Shown one piece after another: positions 27,777 through 38,025 of a stretch of DNA of 64,000 nucleotides. Each line of letters starts with the position of its first letter. Within the stretch, counting starts at the first letter, position 1. The notes under the pieces are model-generated. The model worked only from the letters and a program-made list of their open reading frames with translations. It ran no database searches and was not told the origin of the DNA. The stretch comes from Hyphomicrobiales bacterium (lineage in GTDB: Bacteria; Pseudomonadota; Alphaproteobacteria; Rhizobiales; Rhizobiaceae), in contig UCMT01000057.1 in NCBI GenBank assembly GCA_900473795.1, forward strand, positions 1 through 64,000, written 5' to 3'. Position numbers and translations under genes: made by a program.

Positions 27777-29060
27777 CTAAATCACCAGATTGGCCAGGAT
27801 CTCGTTGTCGGTGATATCCTGATAGCGCAGCCCGGCGGCGTCGAAAGCGGCTTTCAGTCGGGGAAAGTTCTCCGGATGCTTGGTTTCGATGCCGATCAGG
27901 ATCGAGCCGAAGTTGCGTGCCGATTTCTTCAGATATTCGAAGCGGGCGATGTCGTCCTCGTCGCCGAGCAGGCCGAGAAAATCCTTGAGCGCGCCGGGAC
28001 GCTGCGCCATGCGGACGATGAAGTATTTCTTCAGGCCCGTATGCCGCATCGCGCGTTCCTTGACATCCGGCAGGCGCTCGAAATCGAAGTTTCCGCCGGA
28101 GACCACGGCAATGACGGTCTTGCCCTCCAGCCTGTCGCGTCCCAGCGCCTCCAGCGCCGTGATCGACAGCGCGCCGGCCGGTTCCAGCACGACGCCCTCG
28201 ACATTGAGCATATCGGTCATCGTCACGCAGATGGCGTTTTCCGCCAGCAACAGCACCTGGTCGAGGGAAAAACCCTTCAATGCCGCGAAATTGAGATCGC
28301 CGATCCGCCCGACCGCCGCACCATCGACGAAATTGTCGACTTGGTCGAGCGTCGCCACGGCCCCCGTCTCCAGGCTGCGGCGCAGGCTCGGGGCTCCCTC
28401 GGGCTCGCAGAAGACAAAGGATTCGGGGGAAACCACGTCCTTGAGGTAGCCGGTCATCCCGGCCGAAAGGCCACCACCACCAACCGGCATGATCACCAGA
28501 TCGGCCACGGTGCCCTCCGGCAATTGCTCGAGGATTTCGGCCGCGACCGTCGCCTGCCCTTCGATGATGTCGGCATGGTCGAAGGGCGGCACCATGACGC
28601 CGTCGATCTTTTCCACATGATCGCGCGCCGCCTGGTAGCACTGGTCGAAGAAATCGCCGACGAGCCGGATGCTGATGAACTCGCCGCCGAAGATCATCGT
28701 CTTGTCGATCTTCTGCTGTGGTGTCGTCACCGGCATGAACACGACGCCCGGCACGCCGAAATGCCGGCAGACAAAGGCGAATCCCTGGGCGTGGTTGCCC
28801 GCGGAGGCGCAGACGAAGGTCTTGCCCGTACCGCCGACCTCGATCACCTTGCGGAAGAAGTTGAAAGCGCCGCGGATCTTGTAGGAGCGAACCGGCGAAA
28901 GATCCTCGCGTTTCAGGTAGATCGCAGCACCATAGCGGGCGCTCAAGTGCTCGTTGAGCTGCAGCGGGGTTGCCGGGAACAGAGTACGCAGTGCCTCGAC
29001 GGCGTGATCAACGTCCTGCTTCATGGAAATGCGGTCTTTCGCTCGGGTTCGTGTCGCCAT
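27777..29060 (-). CDS. ilvA: Threonine ammonia-lyase (threonine dehydratase)
   Basis: PLP-dependent conversion of threonine to 2-oxobutanoate, the first step to isoleucine. The PLP lysine is in SYKIRGAF (residue 61 from the first ATG). ASAGNHAQGFA, VGGGGLSAG and a C-terminal ACT-like regulatory region (KKYFIVRMAQRPGALKDFL) follow. At 427 residues it is the one-regulatory-domain type. A second in-frame ATG (29024, before KQDVDHA) is an equally possible start. Transcribed opposite to the secreted-protein gene upstream. Confidence 0.92.
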   Translation of the reverse strand: MATRTRAKDRISMKQDVDHAVEALRTLFPATPLQLNEHLSARYGAAIYLKREDLSPVRSYKIRGAFNFFRKVIEVGGTGKTFVCASAGNHAQGFAFVCRHFGVPGVVFMPVTTPQQKIDKTMIFGGEFISIRLVGDFFDQCYQAARDHVEKIDGVMVPPFDHADIIEGQATVAAEILEQLPEGTVADLVIMPVGGGGLSAGMTGYLKDVVSPESFVFCEPEGAPSLRRSLETGAVATLDQVDNFVDGAAVGRIGDLNFAALKGFSLDQVLLLAENAICVTMTDMLNVEGVVLEPAGALSITALEALGRDRLEGKTVIAVVSGGNFDFERLPDVKERAMRHTGLKKYFIVRMAQRPGALKDFLGLLGDEDDIARFEYLKKSARNFGSILIGIETKHPENFPRLKAAFDAAGLRYQDITDNEILANLVI

Positions 29061-29207
29061 GCCTATGCCACAACGCAGGGCGCGAAACCACAGCTATTCG
29101 CACTAAGTATACCATCATAATCATGTTTAAAGGCCGGATGCCCCTCGCCTTGACACCAGCCTGCAAATCCCGAAAATTCGTGGCGGACGCAGATCGTGGG
29201 GGAGACA

Positions 29208-29819
29208 ATGCGCACCGACAAAAGAAGAGTGGCTCCGATGGTCGCGGTCCGTGCGGGTCTGATGCTGGCGCTGTTGGCCGGACCTGCAGCGGCAGGTCAG
29301 CTTGCGGACGCCGCCACCAAAGCCGAGGCCTTGGCGGCATCCGGCGATGCGATCGGGGCTCACGATGTGATGCGCACCGCCATCAGCGATTTCTCCGCGA
29401 CGCTTCCCTTTTCCATCGGCAAGGCGGTGTTCGTCGCGGCTGACCCTGCGGGATACGCCATGTACGAGCCGAAGCCGGATCCGCAGTTCAAACCTGGCGA
29501 AGCGCTCGTTTCCTATGTCGAGCCCATCGGTCTGAGCTGGAAACCGGCAGGCGAGGCTGGCAAGCTCCAGTCGCATTTCACCGTGGATCTGGACATTCTG
29601 AGCGCCTCCGGCGAAGTTCTCGCCAGCCAGAAGGCCTTTGGCAATTTCACTTTCACCGGCTTTTTCCGCAACCAGGAAATCTATGCGACACTGACCACCG
29701 ACGTTAGCGGCGCCGCCGCTGGCGATTACATCCTTCGGTTCCATTTCAACGATCTGAACAGCGGCAAGACTGCCAGCATCGACCAGAAATTCACGATCGC
29801 AGCGCCTCAGACACCGTAA
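29208..29819 (+). CDS. Hypothetical periplasmic protein
   Basis: A 203-residue protein with a signal peptide (about residues 1-29, ending PAAAG) and a predicted beta-rich mature part (FTVDLDILSASGEVLASQKAFGNFTFTGF, YILRFHFNDLNSGKTASI). No family was recognised. The ATG at 29208 follows GGGGGAG; a GTG four codons earlier is less likely. It is convergent with the CinA-like gene, 12 bases apart. Confidence 0.7.
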   Translation: MRTDKRRVAPMVAVRAGLMLALLAGPAAAGQLADAATKAEALAASGDAIGAHDVMRTAISDFSATLPFSIGKAVFVAADPAGYAMYEPKPDPQFKPGEALVSYVEPIGLSWKPAGEAGKLQSHFTVDLDILSASGEVLASQKAFGNFTFTGFFRNQEIYATLTTDVSGAAAGDYILRFHFNDLNSGKTASIDQKFTIAAPQTP

Positions 29820-29831
29820 GAAATCAACGTG

Positions 29832-30587
29832 TTACGCGCCTTTCTTCGCGGCCGCGATCTTTTCGATCATCGCCCGGACATCCGCCTCTGCCGCATCGAG
29901 CAGCGCCTCGTCGCGCGCGCGGATGACGAGGTCGGTCGAAAACGACTTGCCGTCGAACTTCGGATAGGAGCCGATGCTCGTCATCGGATGAGCCTTCTGC
30001 ACCTCGCCCAGCGGGCCGCCGATATCCCCCTCGCCAAAGGGTGAAAGCACTGAACGCGACTTGACCTTGGTGCCGGCCTCGAGTTGCGGCAAAAGCGCGT
30101 CCAGCATGGCCTGGAAGACCTGCGGTACGCCGGCCATGACATAAACATTGCCGATGATGAAGCCCGGCGCCGTCGAAACCGCATTGGGGATATGCCGGGC
30201 GCCGTTCGGCATGCGCGCCATGCGCCGCCGCGCCTCGGTGAACTCCATGCCGCGCCGCTCATACATCGCGCCGAGCAGGCGCATTGCCTCCGGATCATGA
30301 ACGCATTCCACACCGAACGCCCGCGAAACCGCGTCTGCGGTGATGTCGTCATGGGTCGGGCCGATGCCGCCGGAGGTAAAGACATGGTCGTATTGCCCCC
30401 GCAGGCCGTTCAGGGCTGCGACGATCGCCGGCTCGTCGTCGGAGACGATACGCACTTCCTTGAGATCGATTCCGGCAATGGTCAGCATATCGGCAAGATG
30501 GCCGATATTCTTGTCCTTGGTCCTGCCCGACAGCAATTCGTCGCCAATGGCGAGCATGGCGGCAGTGACGATTTTTTCGCTGGTCAT
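29832..30587 (-). CDS. CinA-like competence/damage-inducible MoCF-domain protein
   Basis: A 251-residue protein of the MoaB/Mog (MoCF) fold, matching the N-terminal domain of CinA: AMLAIGDELLSGRTKDKN, FTSGGIGPTHDDIT and VYVMAGVPQVFQAM. It lacks the C-terminal nicotinamide-nucleotide amidase domain of full CinA, as is common in alphaproteobacteria, where the amidase is encoded elsewhere. Related domains act as ADP-ribose or FAD pyrophosphatases. The start is the ATG at 30587 with AGGA upstream; the frame extends to a TTG. Confidence 0.88.
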   Translation of the reverse strand: MTSEKIVTAAMLAIGDELLSGRTKDKNIGHLADMLTIAGIDLKEVRIVSDDEPAIVAALNGLRGQYDHVFTSGGIGPTHDDITADAVSRAFGVECVHDPEAMRLLGAMYERRGMEFTEARRRMARMPNGARHIPNAVSTAPGFIIGNVYVMAGVPQVFQAMLDALLPQLEAGTKVKSRSVLSPFGEGDIGGPLGEVQKAHPMTSIGSYPKFDGKSFSTDLVIRARDEALLDAAEADVRAMIEKIAAAKKGA

Positions 30588-31014
30588 CGGCAAGTCCTGT
30601 TCGGATCGTTCAATCGAAAGTCGCGACGGTCACCCTTTGGGCTCCGGCGGCAACCTGCAAACTGATAAATCCGATGCCCAGCGGCAATCAAGCGGAATTG
30701 CCGGGTCAACGGAAAAGAGCCGGGGCCGTGATCAAGCCTTCCGACGGCACGGCAGCCGGGCAGACGTCAAGGCTGCCCTTGCAGGACCATCCGATTTTCA
30801 TGGCGACGATCAACCATTGCCGGTTCTCAGCCCGCCCAGTCGCGAAACTACCAAACGACGCGACTTTCGTGCTACCTTGGGCTGCCCGGACGCAAATGGA
30901 AAAAACCTGCGACCCGCATTTCGGCTATTGGAACAGCGCCTGCATGGGCTGTTCCGTCCGGTCATGCCGACGCCGCCAAGGCAATCGAATGCGGCGCGCT
31001 CCAGGGAGTAAGAC
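30588..31014. other. No gene recognised
   Basis: About 430 bases between the CinA-like gene and the next small gene. Several ORFs cross it, but none has a ribosome-binding site or familiar sequence. It should hold the promoters of the two divergent flanking genes. Confidence 0.4.
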
Positions 31015-31257
31015 ATGGCCAGAGTGGTATATGCGATCGTTGAGCATGATGGCGGATGGGCCTACAAGCTTGCCGACGTCTTTTCCGAGACCTTTCCAAC
31101 CCGCGAAATGGCTTTGACGGCGGCAAAGGCCGTCGCCGCCGAACAGCAGGTCGGCGGCGACGACGAGGAAATCAGCTTTCAGGATCCAAGTGGCCTCTGG
31201 CATTTCGAACACGCCGATGGCGGCGACCGTCCCGAAGCGATCGTCGAGGACAAATAG
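31015..31257 (+). CDS. DUF2188-like small protein
   Basis: An 80-residue protein starting MARVVYAIVEHDGGWAYKLADVFSETFPTREMALTAAKAVAAEQ, the pattern of DUF2188-like domains (short beta strands, then a helix), with an acidic tail. GGGAG precedes the ATG and a terminator hairpin follows. Function unknown; such proteins are often induced under stress. Confidence 0.75.
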   Translation: MARVVYAIVEHDGGWAYKLADVFSETFPTREMALTAAKAVAAEQQVGGDDEEISFQDPSGLWHFEHADGGDRPEAIVEDK

Positions 31258-31318
31258 CCCCGCTCAACGGGTGACAACAAGCTGGACATCCAGAGGCAAG
31301 CCGGAAGTTAAGGGCAGA

Positions 31319-31352
31319 GCCCCTCTCCGGTCTCGAAGAGGGGCGAATTTTT
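31319..31352 (+). terminator. Rho-independent terminator
   Basis: GCCCCTCT / AGAGGGGC stem with a 10-base loop followed by GAATTTTTT, 61 bases downstream of the DUF2188-like gene. Confidence 0.8.
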
Positions 31353-31536
31353 TGGTGCTAAAAATGCCGAGTTTCCCTCCCTCGGCAGAGTGATTAAAGC
31401 CGCAAAGGCCTGCCGCAGCAACTGAAACCACTTGTTAACCTTCACGCGTAGGGTTAACCGCTGCTGGTTGCCGGCAGCGGAAAATCTCGGCACGGCCTGC
31501 TCCGCATGAGACGCCGAAAACGGGGCCGTAAGCGGT

Positions 31537-31797
31537 TCATGTGGCAATTGCCCCGTCCAGCAATCCGGCCTGACGGAACCACCGGTCGACGCTTGCTTGC
31601 ACAGCCGCCTTGGCCTCATCCAGAGTGTCGGCGGATTGGAAATCATAACGCGTCGTGCCGTTGCAGCCTGAAACCATCCATTTCCAGGTTCGCTGACCGT
31701 CATGCTGCAATACGTAGGCCAGCTGATGCTGCCCGAGCATGCCGGCATAGGAGCGATTTCGGATCGGCTTCCATGTCAGTGGGATTTCCTGCAACAC
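31537..31797 (-). CDS. Small hypothetical protein (86 aa)
   Basis: An 86-residue ORF starting with GTG (MLQEIPLTWKPIRNRSYAG), with GGAGG 11 bases upstream. It is soluble, tryptophan-containing, and predicted beta-strand then helix (DTLDEAKAAVQASVDRWF), like small DUF-type domains that bind nothing known. Another start cannot be excluded. It lies alone between a terminator and a tRNA gene. Confidence 0.5.
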   Translation of the reverse strand: MLQEIPLTWKPIRNRSYAGMLGQHQLAYVLQHDGQRTWKWMVSGCNGTTRYDFQSADTLDEAKAAVQASVDRWFRQAGLLDGAIAT

Positions 31798-32065
31798 CGC
31801 GACCGTGCCTCCGTGTTTCCTGGTAAATCCGAAATATAGGCCGCCCGTGGCATGGGCATAACCCTGTCGTTTGAGGGGTTTTTCGATTCCGGCATAGCTA
31901 ATTGGTCGAACACACCTTTATCGCCATGCAAGCGGTTGTGTAGTATAGGCGGAGCTTGGACGGACGCCGGCTCCGGCGACCGCCTGGCCCCGCGAGTATC
32001 CGCCCCGCGCAATCCGCAAAACATTCGCTTGACGAAATCAGCCAAGTGTCTGAAAGGAAAAACAC

Positions 32066-32150
32066 GCGGACGTGGCGAAACTGGTAGACGCAAGGGACTT
32101 AAAATCCCTCGGAGCAATCCGTACGGGTTCGACCCCCGTCGTCCGCACCA
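32066..32150 (+). tRNA. tRNA-Leu (TAA)
   Basis: An 85-base class II tRNA. Acceptor stem GCGGACG pairs with CGTCCGC, anticodon loop ACTTAAAA carries TAA, a variable arm is present, the T loop is GTTCGACCC and CCA is encoded at 32148-32150. gpt follows after about 40 bases. Confidence 0.95.
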
Positions 32151-32192
32151 CTTCCCGAGCATAAGATGCCGCCATCAACCGGAGCTTCGCAA

Positions 32193-32690
32193 ATGTCACT
32201 TCCCGATAAAGCATTTCCCGTCTCCTGGGATCAGTTTCACCGCGATGCGCGTGCGCTCGCCTGGCGCCTTGCCGGCATTGGCGGCGAATGGAAGGCGATC
32301 GTCTGCATCACCCGTGGCGGGCTCGTGCCGGCGGCCATCGTCTGCCGCGAATTGAACATCCGCCTGATCGAAACCGTGTGTGTTGCTTCCTATCACGAGT
32401 ACGACGCACAGGGTGAGATGTATGTGCTGAAGGGTATTTCGGAGGAATTGAAGGCCGATGGCGGGCAAGGCGTTCTGATCATCGACGACCTCACCGACAC
32501 CGGCAAGACAGCCGCCGTGGTGCGGGCGATGCTGCCGAAGGCGCATTTCGCCGCCGTCTACGCCAAGCCGAAGGGCCGGCCACAGGTCGATACCTTCGTC
32601 ACCGAAGTCAGCCAGGACACCTGGATCTATTTCCCCTGGGACATGGGTTTCACCTATCAGGAGCCGATTGCCAAAGGCTCCCGCGGCTGA
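32193..32690 (+). CDS. gpt: Xanthine phosphoribosyltransferase
   Basis: Purine salvage enzyme that joins xanthine or guanine with PRPP. The 165-residue protein carries the PRPP motif [14 protein letters not shown] and the family start [25 protein letters not shown], and [12 protein letters not shown]. An ATG nine codons earlier exists, but 32193 has GGAG at good spacing and gives the usual length. A short GC hairpin follows the gene. Confidence 0.92.
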   Translation: MSLPDKAFPVSWDQFHRDARALAWRLAGIGGEWKAIVCITRGGLVPAAIVCRELNIRLIETVCVASYHEYDAQGEMYVLKGISEELKADGGQGVLIIDDLTDTGKTAAVVRAMLPKAHFAAVYAKPKGRPQVDTFVTEVSQDTWIYFPWDMGFTYQEPIAKGSRG

Positions 32691-32719
32691 GCCAAACGCA
32701 CGTTTCGGGCCTCGGTACG

Positions 32720-32748
32720 CCGCGCTTACAGGAGCGCGGGGCTTGTTT
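32720..32748 (+). terminator. Probable terminator of gpt
   Basis: CCGCGCT / AGCGCGG stem, 6-base loop, followed by GGCTTGTTTATT. The T tract is interrupted, so termination strength is uncertain. Confidence 0.55.
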
Positions 32749-32902
32749 ATTCATGAGCGATATCGAATGTTAGCTATTTTTTGAGTGGTTTGAGCGCATA
32801 GATTGAACCATCCGGCGCCGCGATCCGCTGCGGTGGTGGGAATCCGAAGCGCAGGCCGGCAGGTGCGCGGGATACGGATTCTTTGAGGGAGGACGAACCA
32901 TC

Positions 32903-33487
32903 ATGCGCATGGCGCTCGTTTTGGTCGCGGTTGGCACAGGCCTCTGGTCGTTGCCGATCACGGGCTCCGTGGCCGGCGACGTTCACGTCGAACCGGTCAC
33001 CGCCTATGTCGAGGCCAATGTCCGGCCGTGGATAGAGGCTCCCGCCATCGTCGAAGCGCTGAAGGATCTCAATGAACGCCATGCTCATCTGGCGCAGGCC
33101 GATATCGATCGCATGGATGCCGAGTGGCGTAGCCAACGGTCGAGCGAAAGGCACCCGTTGATCGATTCGGTGATGGACACGGCCCTGTCGAAATTCCTCA
33201 AGGCCAAGCAGGCAGCCTCCGGCGGAGCCATCACCGAAATCTTCGTCATCGACGCCAAGGGCCTCAGCATCGGCGTGAGCGAGCTCAGTTCCGACTATTG
33301 GCAAGGCGACGAGCCGAAATGGCAAAAGACCTACCCTGCCGGCACCGGCACGCTTTTCGTCGATCGGGCGGAGAAGGATGAATCGACGCAAACACTGCAA
33401 TCGCAGGCCAGCCTGACGGTGTCCGATCCGCAGACACACAAGCCGATCGGCACGATCACCGTCGGCGTCAATCTGGACGCCCTGTGA
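32903..33487 (+). CDS. Secreted sensor-domain-like protein
   Basis: A 194-residue protein with an N-terminal signal peptide (about residues 1-25) and a single Cache/PAS-like periplasmic domain: EIFVIDAKGLSIGVSELSSDYWQGDEPKWQKTY, then TVSDPQTHKPIGTITVGVNL. These resemble the ligand domain of chemoreceptors and histidine kinases, but here no membrane helix or output domain follows. A GAGGGAGGA lies upstream. It may be a soluble binding protein. It precedes nrdJ by about 670 bases. Confidence 0.75.
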   Translation: MRMALVLVAVGTGLWSLPITGSVAGDVHVEPVTAYVEANVRPWIEAPAIVEALKDLNERHAHLAQADIDRMDAEWRSQRSSERHPLIDSVMDTALSKFLKAKQAASGGAITEIFVIDAKGLSIGVSELSSDYWQGDEPKWQKTYPAGTGTLFVDRAEKDESTQTLQSQASLTVSDPQTHKPIGTITVGVNLDAL

Positions 33488-33736
33488 CGGGCCAAAGGCC
33501 TTGTCGAAGCATGGTTTTGGGAGCGGGCTTTCAAGCGCCAGCCGCGTGCCCGAATCAGTTTTTCCCCAGCGCCATAAGACGGCCCGTTTGGCTATGGCGG
33601 ATGATCACTATGGTCAATTCTTACCCGCAAAATTTTCGGAAATCCGCTTGCCTCTAGAGGAACCGTGGCAGCCAGGCCGACGAAGCGCCTGATTTTGCTG
33701 GGTTTGGTTTCTGTCCCCGTTTTCCACAGGGGGTGC

Positions 33737-33752
33737 ACACAACATCTGGTGT
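33737..33752. promoter_or_regulatory. Possible isolated NrdR-box-like site
   Basis: ACACAACATCTGGTGT has matching ACAC/GTGT ends and the 16-base length of an NrdR box, but no partner 15 or 31 bases away was seen. It could be chance. Confidence 0.3.
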
Positions 33753-33980
33753 TCATAAATACGCCGCAAACCAGCCCTTGACGGAATCGGGTCTGATGCC
33801 GTTAATGGATCTCACGTTGCGGCGTCAGCGGGACCGGACACATTACGAGGCCGGTTCATTTCAGAAAAAATCGTTTTGGTTCAGGCAGTCCGGTGAAAGA
33901 TCGCCGGCCGCGACGGTTATTTTTTGTGATTGCCCCTGATGCCAAACACGTCACAAAAAGCTGGCGTAAAGAAGTTGTTA

Positions 33981-34027
33981 ATACTATATTTAGTGTTTGC
34001 AGCCAAAATCAGCACAAGATACAGGAT
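33981..34027. promoter_or_regulatory. Tandem NrdR boxes upstream of nrdJ
   Basis: Site 1 (33981-33996) is ATACTATATTTAGTGT and matches the NrdR consensus ACACTATATATAGTGT at 14 of 16 positions. Site 2 (34012-34027) is weaker (about 11 of 15 consensus positions). Their starts are 31 bases apart, which is one of the spacings expected for NrdR tandem boxes. NrdR represses ribonucleotide reductase genes according to ATP/dATP status. The sites end about 130 bases before the nrdJ ATG. Confidence 0.7.
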
Positions 34028-34159
34028 AACCCGAAACGGGTTTCCCACATGGATGCGGAAACAAAGGCTGGCTGCGCAATCACCCGTGCGGCCGGGCGGG
34101 GACATTTCGTCCGAGCGCTTCGGCGGTTCGGGCATGCGGCAAACAAAGGACAAGGGACA

Positions 34160-37100
34160 ATGCAGATCGAACGTCGTTTCACCAAGGCAGGCCAGTCGGC
34201 CTATGCCGAGATTGAATTCCGCAAGGCCGTCAGCGAGATCAAGAATCCCGACGGCTCGATCGTCTTTCGTTTGGCGGACATTGACGTGCCCGCGCAGTTC
34301 AGCCAGGTCGCGGCCGACATTCTGGCGCAAAAATATTTCCGCAAGGCGGGCGTTCCGAAGCACCTGAGACGAGTCGAGGAAAATTCCGTTCCCTCCTGGC
34401 TGTGGCGCTCCGAAGCCGACGTGGCCGCGATGAAGGATCTGCCGAAGGAAGAGCAGTACGGCTCCGAAACCGATGCCCGCCAGGTTTTCGATCGCCTGGC
34501 CGGCACCTGGACCTATTGGGGCTGGAAGGGCGGCTATTTCGCCTCTGAAGACGACGCGCTCGCCTTCCGCGACGAACTCGCCTACATGCTCGCCACCCAG
34601 CGCGTCGCCCCGAACTCGCCGCAATGGTTCAACACCGGCCTGCACTGGGCCTACGGCATCGACGGCCCCGGCCAGGGCCATTTCTACGTCGACCCCTTCA
34701 CCGGCAAGCTGGTCAAGTCGAAGTCGGCTTATGAGCATCCGCAGCCGCATGCCTGCTTCATCCAGTCGGTCGGCGACGACCTCGTCAACGAAGGCGGCAT
34801 CATGGACCTGTGGGTGCGCGAGGCGCGCCTGTTCAAATACGGCTCCGGCACCGGCTCCAACTTCTCCTATCTGCGCGGCGAAGGCGAAAAGCTGTCGGGC
34901 GGCGGCAAGTCGTCGGGCCTGATGTCGTTCCTGAAGATCGGCGACCGCGCCGCCGGCGCCATCAAGTCGGGCGGCACCACGCGCCGCGCCGCCAAGATGG
35001 TCGTCGTCGATATCGACCATCCGGATATCGAGGAATACATCAACTGGAAGGTCAAGGAAGAGCAGAAGGTCGCTGCCCTCGTCACCGGCTCGAAGATCGT
35101 CGCCAAGCACCTGAAGGCGATCATGAAGGCTTGCGTCAATTGCTCCGGTGACAACGACGCCTGCTTCGATCCCGCCGAGAACCCTGCCCTGAAGCGCGAA
35201 ATCAAGGCCGCCAAGAAGGATCAGGTCGCGGAAAACTACATCCAGCGCGTCATCCAGTTCGCCAAGCAGGGTTACAAGGACATCGAGTTCAAGACCTATG
35301 ACACCGACTGGGATTCGGAAGCCTACCTCACCGTCTCCGGCCAGAACTCCAACAACTCCGTCTCGCTCAAGGACGATTTCCTGCGCGCCGTCGAAAATGA
35401 CGGTGACTGGAACCTGACCGCCCGCAAGGACGGCAAGGTGATGAAGACGCTGAAGGCGCGCGATCTGTGGGAATCGATCTCCTACGCCGCCTGGGCGTCG
35501 GCCGATCCGGGCCTGCACTTCAACACGACGATGAACGACTGGCACACCTGCCCGGCCGCCGGCCCGATCCGCGCGTCCAATCCGTGCTCGGAATACATGT
35601 TCCTCGACGACACGGCCTGCAACCTTGCCTCGCTGAACTTGCTTCAGTTCAAGGATGCCGCCACCAAGAACATCAACATCGCCGACTACGAGCATGCCGT
35701 GCGCCTGTGGACGCTGGTGCTTGAAATCTCGGTGATGATGGCGCAGTTCCCGTCGCGGGAAATCGCCGAGCTCTCCTATGAATACCGCACGCTCGGCCTC
35801 GGCTATGCCAATATCGGCGGCCTCTTGATGTCCTCCGGCATTCCCTATGATTCGAAGGAAGGCCGCGCCATTGCCGGCGCGCTGACCGCCATCATGACCG
35901 GCGTCTCCTATGCGACCTCGGCGGAAATCTCCGCCAAGCTCGGCCCCTTCCCGGGCTTCAAGCCGAACCGCGACAACATGCTGCGCGTCATGCGCAACCA
36001 TCGCCGCGCCGCCTTCGGCGAAACCCAGGGCTATGAGAAGCTCTCGGTCGAGCCGGTTGCCCTCATCCATGGCGATTGCCCGGATGCCGACCTGATCGCC
36101 CATGCCAAGGCGGCGTGGGACAAGGCCGTAGCACTCGGCGAACAGCACGGCTACCGCAATGCCCAGGTCTCCGTCATCGCGCCGACCGGCACGATCGGCC
36201 TCGTCATGGATTGCGACACGACCGGCATCGAGCCCGATTTCGCGCTGGTCAAGTTCAAGAAGCTCGCCGGCGGCGGCTACTTCAAGATCATCAACCGTGC
36301 GGTTCCCGAAGCCTTGCGCACGCTCGGCTATTCGGAAAGCCAGATCGCCGAGATCGAGGCCTATGCCGTCGGCCACGGCAACATCAACCAGGCGCCCGGC
36401 ATCAACCCCGGCTCGCTGCGCGCCAAGGGTTTTTCGGACGACAAGATCGAGGCGATCAACGCCGCCACCAAGGCCGCCTTCGACATCAAGTTCGTCTTCA
36501 ACCAGTGGACGCTCGGCGCCGACTTCCTCAAGGGCACGCTGAAGGTTTCCGACGAGCAGCTCGCCGACATGAGCTTCAACCTGCTCGAGCACATCGGTTT
36601 CACGAAGAAGGACATCGAGGCCGCCAACATCCATGTCTGCGGTGCGATGACGCTCGAAGGCGCGCCGTTCCTCAGGAACGAGCATCTGCCGGTCTTCGAT
36701 TGCGCCAACCCCTGCGGCAAGATCGGCAAGCGTTACCTTTCGGTCGAAAGCCACATCCGCATGATGGCGGCCGCCCAGCCGTTCATCTCGGGCGCGATCT
36801 CCAAGACGATCAACATGCCGAACGAGGCGACCGTCGAGGATTGCAAGGCCGCCTACATGCTCTCCTGGAAGCTGGCGCTGAAGGCGAACGCCCTTTACCG
36901 CGATGGCTCAAAACTCTCCCAGCCGCTCAACGCCTCGCTGATTGAGGACGAGGACGACGAGGATGCGATGGAGGACTTTATCCAAGCTCCTGCCGCCGCC
37001 CAGGCAGTCACGGTCACGGAAAAGATCATAGAGCGTGTGATCGAGCGGGTCACCCGCGAGCGTGAAAAGCTGCCGAACCGCCGCCAGGGCTATACTCAGA

Positions 37101-37960
37101 AGGCGATCGTCGGTGGTCACAAGGTCTATCTGCGCACCGGCGAATTCGGCGACGGCCGCCTCGGCGAGATCTTCATCGACATGCACAAGGAAGGCGCTGC
37201 CTTCCGCGCGATGATGAACAACTTCGCCATCGCCATCTCGCTCGGTCTGCAATACGGCGTGCCGCTGGAGGAATATGTGGAGGCCTTCACCTTCACCAAG
37301 TTCGAGCCGGCCGGCATGGTGCAGGGCAATGACGCGATCAAGAACGCCACGTCGATCCTCGACTACGTGTTCCGCGAACTCGCCGTATCCTACCTGAACC
37401 GCCACGACCTCGCCCATGTCGATACGTCCGACTTCTCCAACACGGCGCTCGGCAAGGGCATCCAGGAAGGCAAGACCAACCTGATCTCGACCGGCTGGAC
37501 CCGCGGCCACAAGCCGACCCTCGTCCAGGGCGGTGGGATCGACCGCACCGCCGGCGAGCCGAAGGGGGCTGCGACCGCTGCACCTGCCAAAGCCTCCGGC
37601 GGCGCCAACGTCACCGCCTTTGCCGGCTCCGCCGCCCGCAAGCTCGAGCCGGTCGCCGCCGTCTCGACCTCCGAAATCGTCGCCTTCAAGCGCGACTACG
37701 AGGAACGCGCCGTCGAACTGGCCGAGGAGATCGCCGAAGAGGCCGAACCCGACGTGACCGCCCTCTTCTCCGACAAGGCCGCCGCCGAGGCCGCCGCTGC
37801 CAAGTCGGACGCCAAGAAGCTGGAGGCAGAACGCCGCATCCGCTCGATCGCTCAAGGGTATACGGGCAACATGTGCTCCGAGTGCCAGAACTTCACGATG
37901 GTGCGCAACGGGACCTGCGAGAAGTGCGATACGTGCGGAAGTACCAGTGGGTGCAGCTGA
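34160..37960 (+). CDS. nrdJ: Adenosylcobalamin-dependent ribonucleotide reductase (class II)
   Basis: Vitamin B12-dependent class II reductase that makes deoxyribonucleotides with or without oxygen. The 1266-residue protein is of the large alphaproteobacterial type. It shows [15 protein letters not shown], the radical-site region [21 protein letters not shown], and a C-terminal cysteine cluster ([22 protein letters not shown]), the redox-active zinc-ribbon-like tail. The ATG at 34160 follows GGGACA; upstream frame has no homology. Tandem NrdR-box-like sites upstream suggest NrdR control. The only reductase gene in the window; an unusual triplet-repeat hairpin follows. Confidence 0.95.
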   Translation: MQIERRFTKAGQSAYAEIEFRKAVSEIKNPDGSIVFRLADIDVPAQFSQVAADILAQKYFRKAGVPKHLRRVEENSVPSWLWRSEADVAAMKDLPKEEQYGSETDARQVFDRLAGTWTYWGWKGGYFASEDDALAFRDELAYMLATQRVAPNSPQWFNTGLHWAYGIDGPGQGHFYVDPFTGKLVKSKSAYEHPQPHACFIQSVGDDLVNEGGIMDLWVREARLFKYGSGTGSNFSYLRGEGEKLSGGGKSSGLMSFLKIGDRAAGAIKSGGTTRRAAKMVVVDIDHPDIEEYINWKVKEEQKVAALVTGSKIVAKHLKAIMKACVNCSGDNDACFDPAENPALKREIKAAKKDQVAENYIQRVIQFAKQGYKDIEFKTYDTDWDSEAYLTVSGQNSNNSVSLKDDFLRAVENDGDWNLTARKDGKVMKTLKARDLWESISYAAWASADPGLHFNTTMNDWHTCPAAGPIRASNPCSEYMFLDDTACNLASLNLLQFKDAATKNINIADYEHAVRLWTLVLEISVMMAQFPSREIAELSYEYRTLGLGYANIGGLLMSSGIPYDSKEGRAIAGALTAIMTGVSYATSAEISAKLGPFPGFKPNRDNMLRVMRNHRRAAFGETQGYEKLSVEPVALIHGDCPDADLIAHAKAAWDKAVALGEQHGYRNAQVSVIAPTGTIGLVMDCDTTGIEPDFALVKFKKLAGGGYFKIINRAVPEALRTLGYSESQIAEIEAYAVGHGNINQAPGINPGSLRAKGFSDDKIEAINAATKAAFDIKFVFNQWTLGADFLKGTLKVSDEQLADMSFNLLEHIGFTKKDIEAANIHVCGAMTLEGAPFLRNEHLPVFDCANPCGKIGKRYLSVESHIRMMAAAQPFISGAISKTINMPNEATVEDCKAAYMLSWKLALKANALYRDGSKLSQPLNASLIEDEDDEDAMEDFIQAPAAAQAVTVTEKIIERVIERVTREREKLPNRRQGYTQKAIVGGHKVYLRTGEFGDGRLGEIFIDMHKEGAAFRAMMNNFAIAISLGLQYGVPLEEYVEAFTFTKFEPAGMVQGNDAIKNATSILDYVFRELAVSYLNRHDLAHVDTSDFSNTALGKGIQEGKTNLISTGWTRGHKPTLVQGGGIDRTAGEPKGAATAAPAKASGGANVTAFAGSAARKLEPVAAVSTSEIVAFKRDYEERAVELAEEIAEEAEPDVTALFSDKAAAEAAAAKSDAKKLEAERRIRSIAQGYTGNMCSECQNFTMVRNGTCEKCDTCGSTSGCS

Positions 37961-37962
37961 GG

Positions 37963-38025
37963 CCTTGGTGCAGCAGCAGCAGCAGCAGCAGCTACTACTA
38001 CTACTGTTCTACGCACCAAGGTTTT
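37963..38025 (+). terminator. nrdJ terminator-like hairpin with trinucleotide-repeat loop
   Basis: A 9-bp stem CCTTGGTGC (37963-37971) / GCACCAAGG (38013-38021) starts two bases after the nrdJ stop and is followed by TTTTG. The 41-base loop consists of about seven GCA repeats, then GCT and four ACT repeats. The repeats can change length by slippage. Termination is inferred. Confidence 0.65.

Larger units (their letters stand above)
33488..34159. other. Long leader/regulatory region upstream of nrdJ
   Basis: About 670 bases without a convincing gene. The ORFs here lack ribosome-binding sites; one frame is open into nrdJ from 33893, but the nrdJ homology starts at 34160. The region holds two good NrdR-box-like sites at 33981-34027 and a weaker one at 33737-33752. 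A B12 riboswitch was looked for and not recognised. Confidence 0.5.

Noticed and set aside
33488-34159. Possible cobalamin riboswitch before the B12-dependent reductase
   Set aside because: The B12-box core (GCCACTG near a conserved helix) was not seen. NrdR-like sites explain the region better.
34867-35214. Short antisense ORFs within nrdJ
   Set aside because: They are shadows of a strongly conserved gene; nothing supports expression.
33917-36754. 945-residue ORF on the minus strand
   Set aside because: It is a full antisense shadow of nrdJ, without ribosome-binding site or recognisable domains.
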